DNA of 5,568 bases from Nitrospinota bacterium (GTDB taxonomy: Bacteria > Nitrospirota > Thermodesulfovibrionia > Thermodesulfovibrionales > UBA1546): positions 1 to 5,568 of the forward strand of contig JAHILQ010000026.1 in the NCBI GenBank assembly GCA_018896985.1, written 5' to 3'. Of this stretch, positions 1-5,320 are shown one piece after another. Position numbers and translations under genes: made by a program. How positions within the stretch are numbered: the first letter of the stretch is position 1; every line of letters begins with the position of its first letter. The notes below the pieces were generated by a model. The model was not told where the DNA came from. It saw nothing but the letters and a program-made list of their open reading frames with translations, and searched no databases.

Positions 1-13
1 GAACGCATTAAAT

Positions 14-18
14 AGGAG
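14..18 (+). promoter_or_regulatory. Ribosome binding site of treT, supports the TTG start
   Basis: AGGAG lies 7 nt upstream of the TTG at 26-28, which is ideal Shine-Dalgarno spacing. No ATG or GTG lies nearby in this frame, so this site decides for the TTG start. The first 25 bases of the window hold nothing else recognisable. Confidence 0.75.
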
Positions 19-25
19 AACTGAT

Positions 26-1273
26 TTGGAAAAAGCGATATTTCACCATCCGAGGGCTAAAATTCAGGATTATGTGCCTATTGTTGGCAGAAGCACCATT
101 GAAGAACTCAGGGCGCTTGCCGAGCGGTTATCAGGAAAGGTTATACAGAACATAAATTCAACATTTACAGGCGGGGGTGTGGCTGAGATACTTACTCGCA
201 TGGTGCCTTTATTGAACCAGCTCGGGGTTGATGCCCAGTGGACAACTATTAAGGGGCATAAAGATTTTTATGATGTAACAAAAAAATTTCATAATGCACT
301 TCACGGCAGAAAGGAAGATATCTCCTCCGAAGATTTCTCTTTATTCTTAGAAATAAGTAAAAAGAATATTGAGGAGTTAAAGTTTCAGGGAGACATTTTC
401 TTTATTCATGACCCTCAGCCCGCAGCTCTGATAGCCAAGAAAAAAGAGCTTGGAGGAAAGTGGATATGGCGATGCCACATTGATGTCTCTAATCCTGATA
501 AAAGGGTCTGGGAATTTGTAAGGAATTTTGTTACAGATTACGACGCTGCTGTCTTCTCGGCTCCAAATTTTTCACAAGAGTTGCCCATTCGCCAATTTCT
601 GATTTCTCCATCTATAGACCCATTAAGTGACAAGAACAAAGAACTCCCATCAGAGACTATTGATTCAGTGTTGAACAAGTATGGACTGGATAAAGACAAA
701 CCTATTATTGCCCAGATTTCACGGTTTGATTATCTGAAGGATCCCATTGGCGTGATACAGACATTTGAGATGGTAAGAAAGAGTATAGACTGCCAACTCG
801 TTCTGGCAGGAGGCACGGCAACTGATGACCCTGAGTCCGAAAGGGTATTAGAAGAGGTAAGAGAACGGGCATCTGGCAAGCCTGATATACACATATTGCT
901 CATTCCTCCGGAAAGTGACATAGAGATCAATGCCCTGCAGCAAGCAGCTACTGTAATTTTGCAAAAATCAATAAAAGAAGGGTTTGGACTTACTGTGACT
1001 GAAGCCTTGTGGAAAGGGAAACCTGTAGTGGCTTCTGCTGTAGGAGGGATTCAACTTCAGGTCAAGAATAAACTTACAGGCTTGCTATGCCACAGTGTTG
1101 AAGGCGCTGCATATGCAGTAAAAAGGCTCCTTAGCAATCGGGAGTATGCTGCATGGCTTGGTAAAAATGCACGGGAACATGTAAGACAAAACTTTTTGAT
1201 AACACGCCATCTCAAAGACTATCTGCTTCTTTTCATCTCATTGTATTATAATTCGGATGAGATTTATTTATGA
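26..1273 (+). CDS. treT: Trehalose glycosyltransferring synthase TreT (GT4 family)
   Basis: Predicted cytoplasmic retaining glycosyltransferase that forms trehalose directly from NDP-glucose and glucose, reversibly. The 415 residues match the length of archaeal TreT (about 410). Two Rossmann-like domains are visible. The N-terminal acceptor domain has the glycine loop STFTGGGVAEIL (residues 45-56), HDPQPAALI (128-136) and WRCHID (148-153). The C-terminal nucleotide-sugar domain has PSIDPLSDKN (195-204), SRFD with a downstream Lys (R233, K238; donor phosphate contacts in GT4 enzymes) and the EX7E signature EGFGLTVTE (E318, E326), followed by WKGKPV. These blocks closely resemble the Thermococcus/Pyrococcus TreT sequence as I recall it. 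The TTG start is set by a well-spaced AGGAG. It is followed after 99 nt by otsA and otsB on the same strand. A trehalose phosphorylase-like GT4 is the main alternative, but the motif match favours TreT. Substrate direction in vivo cannot be read from sequence. Confidence 0.9.
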   Translation: MEKAIFHHPRAKIQDYVPIVGRSTIEELRALAERLSGKVIQNINSTFTGGGVAEILTRMVPLLNQLGVDAQWTTIKGHKDFYDVTKKFHNALHGRKEDISSEDFSLFLEISKKNIEELKFQGDIFFIHDPQPAALIAKKKELGGKWIWRCHIDVSNPDKRVWEFVRNFVTDYDAAVFSAPNFSQELPIRQFLISPSIDPLSDKNKELPSETIDSVLNKYGLDKDKPIIAQISRFDYLKDPIGVIQTFEMVRKSIDCQLVLAGGTATDDPESERVLEEVRERASGKPDIHILLIPPESDIEINALQQAATVILQKSIKEGFGLTVTEALWKGKPVVASAVGGIQLQVKNKLTGLLCHSVEGAAYAVKRLLSNREYAAWLGKNAREHVRQNFLITRHLKDYLLLFISLYYNSDEIYL

Positions 1274-1330
1274 CGAAATGAGAAACAACACTTACTACAG
1301 CTATTTTAAATAAAGCCTATCGGTTTGGTA

Positions 1331-1360
1331 TATAATGAAAAATAAAGGCAGGAGTATAAT
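1331..1360 (+). promoter_or_regulatory. Candidate -10 boxes upstream of otsA
   Basis: Two exact TATAAT hexamers occur at 1331-1336 and 1355-1360 in the 99-nt gap between treT and otsA. Neither has a convincing -35 hexamer at 16-18 nt or an extended TGn motif, so promoter function is only suggested. Use of the first box would start the transcript near 1343 and keep the AGGAG at 1350-1354. Use of the second would give a leader of only a few bases. The gap holds no convincing terminator, so read-through from treT remains possible. Confidence 0.3.
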
Positions 1361-1372
1361 AGAAATTTAGAC

Positions 1373-3628
1373 ATGAAGATTACAATTCGTCTCATTGTTT
1401 CCCTTGTTTTTATAGTAGCTCTGGTCGCTGTGGGGTTTTCCTCCTATCAGGTCAGAGCCGAAAAAAAGCGTCTGACTGCCGAGTTAGAGCGCAGGGCAAT
1501 TATCTTAGCTGAAAGCTTACAGGAATCAGTAATCCCTCTGATCGCATCAAACTCTCTACAAAAATTGAATCGTCTTGTAGAGCGGTTTGGAAATCGTGAA
1601 CGGCTTAAGGGCGTGGCTGTTTATGACCGGCATGGGAATATATTAGCCGTGACTCCCGACCTCGCGTCTAAAATTCCGCAGCCATTGCCTCCGGCAGTGA
1701 AATCTGTTGCAGAAAATCAGCCTGTCGGCAGCCTTATGAGCATTGATGACAAAGAAACATATTTCTATGCCCTTCCTTTTTCAGAAGGGGATAAAATCAC
1801 AGGGACGCTGGTGCTCTTCCATGACGCCTCATATATAGGCGTGAGACTTAAAGAAATATGGAAACATAACCTTCTCCGCTTTTTAACATTATCCATACTG
1901 ATCGTTGCAATCACCCTCTTGGTAATCAGATGGAGCATCACGGGACCCATAGCTCAAATAGCAGCATGGATGCGAGAAATGAGGAGCGGGAAAGGTAAGA
2001 TAGATCAGCTCGTTTCTCCGAGAGGAGATGTGCTTGCCCCTTTAATTTCCGAGGTTGCTCATCTGGCTAAAAGTCTGGCAATGGCTCGTGCGAGGGCTGA
2101 AGAAGAAGCGAGGTTGCGCTTTAAGGCAGAATCTGTATGGACAGCTAACCGGCTTAAAGAACACATGCGCGCTGAATTGAAAGGGAAAAAACTATTTCTC
2201 GTTTCAAACCGCGAACCATACATGCACGCAAAGGAGGGCCGTAATATCAGGTGCATTGTTCCTGCTGGAGGACTTGTTACTGCGCTTGATCCTGTGATGC
2301 GCGTATGCGACGGCATGTGGATTGCTCATGGGAGCGGAGACGCAGACAGGGAAGTGGTTGATGCAGAAGATAAGCTGCGGGTGCCTCCTGATGAGCCTGC
2401 CTATACCCTCAAAAGGGTATGGCTTACAAAAGAAGAAGAGGATGGTTATTATTACGGTTTTTCTAATGAAGGGCTCTGGCCCCTCTGCCATATAACCCAT
2501 ACACGCCCTGTCTTTCGTTTGGAGGACTGGGTTTATTATCAGAAGGTAAACGAAAAATTTGCAGAGGCATTGCTTAAAGAGATTTCTGATGAAGAATCGC
2601 CATTAGTTCTGATTCAGGACTATCATCTTGCCCTCCTTCCGTTATTGGTAAAGGAAAAGCGTCCTGATGCAAAAGTAGCTCTTTTCTGGCATATACCATG
2701 GCCCAACCCGGAGTCCTTCGGTATCTGCCCGTGGCAGCAGGAGATTCTTATGGGGATGCTGGGAGCGGATATTATTGGTTTCCACATACAGTATCACTGC
2801 AATAACTTTCTGGATACTGTTGACAGGTTCCTTGAATCAAAGATTAACTGGGAGCAATTCTCGGTTGAGAGAGGAGGCAGCACAACGCTTATAAAACCCT
2901 TCCCTATAAGTGTTGACTTCGGGAATTTGGTTTTAGATAAAGTTGCTGCAATTTCTGAAAAAGAACTGCTCCGCGAGAATCTGCTTAAGGAGATAGATCT
3001 GCGTGTAGAATATCTGGGTGTCGGGGTTGACCGCCTTGACTATACAAAAGGCATTCCCGAACGATTCAGGGCTATAGAGCGCTTTTTAGAAAAATATCCT
3101 GAATTTATCGGGAAGTTCACATTTGTGGAATTGGGCGCTCCAAGCAGGACTCACATCAAGCGATACCATGACCTTATTGCAGAGGTTGAAGAGATAGCGG
3201 AAAAAATAAACTGGAGATTCCAGACAAAAGAATGGAAGCCCATAGTATTTTTAAAGGCACATCACAGCCACGAAACAATTTACCGCTATTACAAAGCCTC
3301 TGATATCTGCATGGTCACGTCATTGCACGATGGGATGAATCTTGTTGCAAAAGAGTTTGTTGCTTCTCGTGAAGATGAAGACGGCGCATTAATCCTGAGC
3401 CGGTTTACAGGAGCCTCCAGAGAACTAAGTGATGCAGTCATTGTCAATCCTTACGACATAGAGGGCATGGCTGATGCTGTTTATTCTGCGCTTAACATGG
3501 AGACAACTGAAAGGTCTGAACGCATGAAAAGAATGCGCGCTGTGGTTAAAGAACATAATATATATCGCTGGGCCGGGGATTTGATTACAGAACTGGCACG
3601 GCTGCGCGTATCCTCTGCTGAAAATTAA
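1373..3628 (+). CDS. otsA: Membrane-anchored sensor-HAMP-trehalose-6-phosphate synthase fusion
   Basis: Two modules in one 751-residue chain; a usual OtsA is about 460-500. Module 1 has a transmembrane helix at about 7-24, a predicted extracytoplasmic region at about 28-165 with a PAS/Cache-like stretch (GVAVYDRHGNILAVTP, 80-95; GTLVLFHDASY, 144-154), a second helix at about 167-186, a HAMP-like segment at about 187-240 (GPI at 191-193, RGDVLAPL at 217-224) and an Ala/Glu/Arg-rich helical linker to about 265. Module 2 is a full GT20 domain (about 272-748) converting NDP-glucose and glucose 6-phosphate to trehalose 6-phosphate. Its motifs are VSNR (277-280), the GG loop (299-300), YGFSNEGLWPLCH (361-373), QDYH (415-418), HIPWP (440-444), GVDRLDYTKG (551-560; R554, K559) and DGMNLVAKE (653-661; D653, E661). 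The phosphate and nucleotide-sugar contacts known from E. coli OtsA appear intact. otsB follows after 15 nt, which favours trehalose over glucosylglycerol-phosphate synthesis, a related GT20 activity. The sensory role is inferred. The ATG start is chosen because the first helix begins there and no upstream in-frame start precedes a stop at 1343-1345; its AGGAG is unusually distant. Confidence 0.9.
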   Translation: MKITIRLIVSLVFIVALVAVGFSSYQVRAEKKRLTAELERRAIILAESLQESVIPLIASNSLQKLNRLVERFGNRERLKGVAVYDRHGNILAVTPDLASKIPQPLPPAVKSVAENQPVGSLMSIDDKETYFYALPFSEGDKITGTLVLFHDASYIGVRLKEIWKHNLLRFLTLSILIVAITLLVIRWSITGPIAQIAAWMREMRSGKGKIDQLVSPRGDVLAPLISEVAHLAKSLAMARARAEEEARLRFKAESVWTANRLKEHMRAELKGKKLFLVSNREPYMHAKEGRNIRCIVPAGGLVTALDPVMRVCDGMWIAHGSGDADREVVDAEDKLRVPPDEPAYTLKRVWLTKEEEDGYYYGFSNEGLWPLCHITHTRPVFRLEDWVYYQKVNEKFAEALLKEISDEESPLVLIQDYHLALLPLLVKEKRPDAKVALFWHIPWPNPESFGICPWQQEILMGMLGADIIGFHIQYHCNNFLDTVDRFLESKINWEQFSVERGGSTTLIKPFPISVDFGNLVLDKVAAISEKELLRENLLKEIDLRVEYLGVGVDRLDYTKGIPERFRAIERFLEKYPEFIGKFTFVELGAPSRTHIKRYHDLIAEVEEIAEKINWRFQTKEWKPIVFLKAHHSHETIYRYYKASDICMVTSLHDGMNLVAKEFVASREDEDGALILSRFTGASRELSDAVIVNPYDIEGMADAVYSALNMETTERSERMKRMRAVVKEHNIYRWAGDLITELARLRVSSAEN

Positions 3629-3632
3629 AAAT

Positions 3633-3638
3633 AAGGGA
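3633..3638 (+). promoter_or_regulatory. Ribosome binding site of otsB, supports the TTG start
   Basis: AAGGGA ends 5 nt before the TTG at 3644-3646 and lies within the 15-nt gap after the otsA stop. No ATG or GTG is available nearby in frame, so this site supports a TTG start and translation from a shared otsA-otsB transcript. Confidence 0.55.
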
Positions 3639-3643
3639 TTACA

Positions 3644-4426
3644 TTGAAGCATAGCTACATTCTCAAAAATACCGTTTTTAAAAAAATAAGCCCCGGTCAA
3701 AAAATAGCCTTGTTTCTGGATTATGATGGAACGTTGGTACCAATCCAGAAAGACCCATCCCGATGTGTCCTGCCAGGGGAGATGAAAGAGGAATTAAATT
3801 CACTTGCAGACTCTAATCGTTGCTACCTAACCATTTTAAGCGGGAGGTCTCTGCCGGATATTAAAGGGATGGTCGGCATTCGAAATATCTGTTACGGAGG
3901 AAATCACGGGCTTGTCATTTCCGGCAGTGATATGACATATGTCCATCCAGGAGCCCTGCCAGCAAAACCGTACATTGATAAGGCAGCGCGCATGCTTAGC
4001 AAGGAGATTGCAGGTATAGAGGGCGCATGGATTGAAAGAAAGAGATTTACTGCGAGTCTCCACTATCGCTCCGTGCGCAAAGGGGATGTCCTTTCTGTAA
4101 AAAAGGCATTTTGTAAGGTTATATCTGAGTTCTCAGGAGGTAAAAGGTTGGCAGTGATAAAAGGGAAAATGGTTCTTGAACTTGCGCCTGATTTATCATG
4201 GAACAAGGGCAGCGCCGCTCTCTGGATTTTGAATAACTTGAAAGGCAAATATCTGCCTGTGTATGTAGGCGATGATTGGACTGACGAGACCGCCTTCCGC
4301 GCTCTTAATAAAAAGGGGATTACCATACGGGTTGGAAAATCAGCAAAGACCACTGCAAATTATTATCTAAAAAACCAGCGGGAAGTTTCTGAATTTCTTA
4401 AGAGGGTGAAGGAATTCATCGTTTAA
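3644..4426 (+). CDS. otsB: Trehalose-6-phosphate phosphatase OtsB (HAD superfamily)
   Basis: Hydrolyses trehalose 6-phosphate to trehalose and phosphate, completing the two-step route begun by the upstream gene. At 260 residues it is normal for bacterial OtsB. HAD motif I is DYDGTL (26-31), with nucleophile D26 and acid/base D28. Motif II is the Ser of LSGRS (65-69). GGNHG (85-89) is the loop typical of trehalose phosphatases and leads into the cap domain. The motif III Lys is in WNKGSA (186-191), and motif IV is GDDWTDETAF (209-218), with the Mg-binding aspartates. No signal peptide is seen, so it is a cytoplasmic enzyme. The 15-nt spacing from otsA suggests co-transcription. The TTG start follows an AAGGGA site, and the HAD nucleophile lies at the usual short distance from it. 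Nothing appears broken. A different sugar-phosphate specificity is unlikely given the GT20 partner. Confidence 0.93.
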   Translation: MKHSYILKNTVFKKISPGQKIALFLDYDGTLVPIQKDPSRCVLPGEMKEELNSLADSNRCYLTILSGRSLPDIKGMVGIRNICYGGNHGLVISGSDMTYVHPGALPAKPYIDKAARMLSKEIAGIEGAWIERKRFTASLHYRSVRKGDVLSVKKAFCKVISEFSGGKRLAVIKGKMVLELAPDLSWNKGSAALWILNNLKGKYLPVYVGDDWTDETAFRALNKKGITIRVGKSAKTTANYYLKNQREVSEFLKRVKEFIV

Positions 4427-4436
4427 TATTATTCTT

Positions 4437-4460
4437 AAATGGCTGAAATAACCATTTTTT
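4437..4460 (+). terminator. Weak hairpin plus T-run after otsB
   Basis: AAATGG (4437-4442) can pair with CCATTT (4452-4457) around a 9-nt loop. The T-run 4455-4460 overlaps the right arm and continues 3 nt beyond it. The stem is only 6 bp and A/T rich, so this is at best a leaky terminator separating otsB from the antiporter gene. Confidence 0.25.
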
Positions 4461-4467
4461 AAACTTT

Positions 4468-4474
4468 AAAGGAG
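4468..4474 (+). promoter_or_regulatory. Ribosome binding site of the antiporter-like gene
   Basis: AAAGGAG lies 4 nt before the ATG at 4479. It is a strong Shine-Dalgarno match with slightly short spacing. It indicates that the start region of the gene is intact, unlike its middle. Confidence 0.65.
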
Positions 4475-4478
4475 TTTT

Positions 4479-5111
4479 ATGCTTCTCTGGCTTGGATTTT
4501 TTATCTGTACGTCTTTGATTGTCTATTCCGGCACAAAGCTTTCAAAGTATGGCGATATTATAGCTGAGAAAACAGGGTTAGGCAGGACGTGGATAGGTCT
4601 TGTTCTCATGGCATCCGTCACGTCCCTACCTGAACTTGTAACAGGAAAGACTGTGGTTGTCAATTATGGGATCAATGCAATGATTGTTATCATTGCCGCG
4701 ATCTTTCTCCCCAAAATAGGTGAAGGCATCGCAGAGACAACCGGATTAGGGCAGACCTTTGTGGGAACAATTCTGATTGCAATTTCAACGACCCTTCCGG
4801 AATTGACTGTCTCAATCTCTGCTGTAAAAATGGGCGCGATAGACCTTGCAGTCGGGACTCTATTCGGAAGCAATATTTTCAATATATTCATACTTGCTGT
4901 TGATGATATGCTTTTTGTGAAGGGACCGATTCTTTCTTTTGTCAATACAAACCATATAATCTCTGCCTTATCTGCTATATTGATGACAGCTATTGCGATT
5001 ATTGGTTTGACATACCGAGTTGAGAAAAAGACACTATTGCTTGCGTGGGATTCAATAGGGATATTGTTAGTTTATGTGATAAACCTGATGCTGCTTTATA
5101 TGCTCAGATAG
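4479..5111 (+). CDS. Sodium/calcium antiporter (CaCA family), internally deleted
   Basis: Integral membrane protein of the cation/Ca2+ exchanger family. Family members have about 10 helices in two inverted halves, each with an alpha-repeat, and are usually about 320-340 residues. This one has 210. Hydrophobic segments are at about 3-19, 38-55, 59-80, 92-114, 124-146, 158-178 and 187-209. The first alpha-repeat starts normally (GLGRTWIG, then TSLPELVTG with E52), but its second part, expected to end in a GS...FN motif, is absent. At G56/K57 the chain jumps to what looks like the start of the second half. The second repeat is complete: GLGQTFVG (89-96), TTLPEL (104-109, E108) and GSNIFN (130-135). 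Loss of about three helices would invert the predicted orientation of everything after helix 2, so transport activity is doubtful. The frame is open with a good RBS and no internal stop, so it is listed as a CDS. A recent in-frame deletion or an assembly collapse both fit. Family assignment is firm; ion specificity is not. Confidence 0.8.
   Translation: MLLWLGFFICTSLIVYSGTKLSKYGDIIAEKTGLGRTWIGLVLMASVTSLPELVTGKTVVVNYGINAMIVIIAAIFLPKIGEGIAETTGLGQTFVGTILIAISTTLPELTVSISAVKMGAIDLAVGTLFGSNIFNIFILAVDDMLFVKGPILSFVNTNHIISALSAILMTAIAIIGLTYRVEKKTLLLAWDSIGILLVYVINLMLLYMLR
5106..5110 (+). repeat. Possible target-site duplication, left copy
   Basis: AGATA directly abuts the left terminal inverted repeat of the 189-bp element and recurs at 5302-5306, 2 nt beyond its right terminal repeat. 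In both places a G follows. A TA duplication (5109-5110 and 5301-5302) is an alternative reading. Five to six A/T-rich bases could match by chance. Confidence 0.35.
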
Positions 5112-5159
5112 GCTTCTTTCGTATTTGTGTTGAAAAAGACAAACTGGATACAGAGCCTG

Positions 5160-5178
5160 CCCCGCATTTGATGCGGGG
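5160..5178. repeat. REP-like hairpin 1
   Basis: CCCCGCAT (5160-5167) and ATGCGGGG (5171-5178) form a perfect 8-bp stem with a 3-nt TTG loop. It follows CTGGAT at 5144-5149, a layout typical of short extragenic palindromes. There is no T-run, so it is not a classical terminator. Confidence 0.75.
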
Positions 5179-5183
5179 GTCAA

Positions 5184-5204
5184 TCCCCCGATCAAATCGG
5201 AGGA
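5184..5204. repeat. REP-like hairpin 2
   Basis: CCGAT (5188-5192) pairs with ATCGG (5196-5200) around a CAA loop. The stem extends to 9 bp with a single C-A mismatch (5187 against 5201). It is weaker than its two neighbours and lies centrally in the element. Confidence 0.55.
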
Positions 5205-5227
5205 GGAGTATGACAGAATAAGAAGTC

Positions 5228-5250
5228 ATTCCCCGACTCGATCGGGGAAT
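5228..5250. repeat. REP-like hairpin 3
   Basis: ATTCCCCGA (5228-5236) and TCGGGGAAT (5242-5250) form a perfect 9-bp stem with a 5-nt CTCGA loop, within a GTCATTCCCC...GGGGAATCCAG context. This layout resembles the widespread GTCATTCCC...GGGAATCCAG class of extragenic palindromes as I remember it. Confidence 0.8.
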
Positions 5251-5301
5251 CCAGAGGGGTTGTCATTTATATGATTTTCAACTTTTTTACGAAAGAACCT
5301 T

Positions 5302-5306
5302 AGATA
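5302..5306 (+). repeat. Possible target-site duplication, right copy
   Basis: This is the second copy of AGATA, matching 5106-5110. Two bases (TT) separate it from the end of the right terminal repeat, so the exact element boundary is uncertain. Confidence 0.35.
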
Positions 5307-5320
5307 GTATGGTGGTTAAA

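Larger units (their letters stand above)
5111..5299. mobile_element. MITE-like non-autonomous element with terminal inverted repeats
   Basis: A 189-bp non-coding unit fills almost the whole gap between the antiporter gene and uvrC. Its ends are inverted copies of each other. The left end has GGCTTCTTTCGTA (5111-5123), 5 nt, then GTTGAAAA (5129-5136). The right end has TTTTCAAC (5275-5282), 5 nt, then TACGAAAGAA plus CC (5288-5299). The arms match except for one extra C on the left and the unmatched 5-nt spacers. Inside are GACAA (5138-5142) with CTGGAT (5144-5149), mirrored by ATCCAG (5249-5254) with TTGTC (5260-5264), and three G+C-rich hairpins. There is no transposase frame, so any movement would need an enzyme supplied in trans. 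Possible target duplications flank it. It is probably a multi-copy family in this genome, which this window cannot show. A plain intergenic palindrome cluster is the alternative, but the distant matching ends favour a mobile unit. Confidence 0.65.

Noticed and set aside
730..930. Minus-strand open frame of 66 codons opposite treT
   Set aside because: It lies wholly within a confidently identified gene, has no recognisable motif, and its composition is that of an antisense shadow.
1274..1330. Terminator after treT
   Set aside because: No stem longer than a few A/T pairs and no associated T-run could be found.
2059..2500. Two overlapping minus-strand open frames opposite otsA
   Set aside because: They overlap each other and the conserved GT20 coding sequence and show no family features.
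3425..3700. Minus-strand open frame across the otsA-otsB junction
   Set aside because: No plausible protein features; both sense-strand genes are complete with conserved motifs through this region.
4063..4353. Minus-strand open frame opposite otsB
   Set aside because: It covers the HAD motif III-IV region of otsB and has no identifiable domain of its own.
4664..4945. Minus-strand open frame opposite the antiporter gene
   Set aside because: The complement of hydrophobic coding sequence often stays open; no start context or motif supports it.
5160..5250. Rho-independent terminator for the antiporter gene
   Set aside because: The hairpins are strong but none is followed by a T-run. They are better explained as REP-like parts of the element.
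5260..5310. Promoter for uvrC at the right end of the element (TTGTCA at 5260-5265)
   Set aside because: No acceptable -10 hexamer lies 16-18 nt downstream; the sequence there is a T-run.
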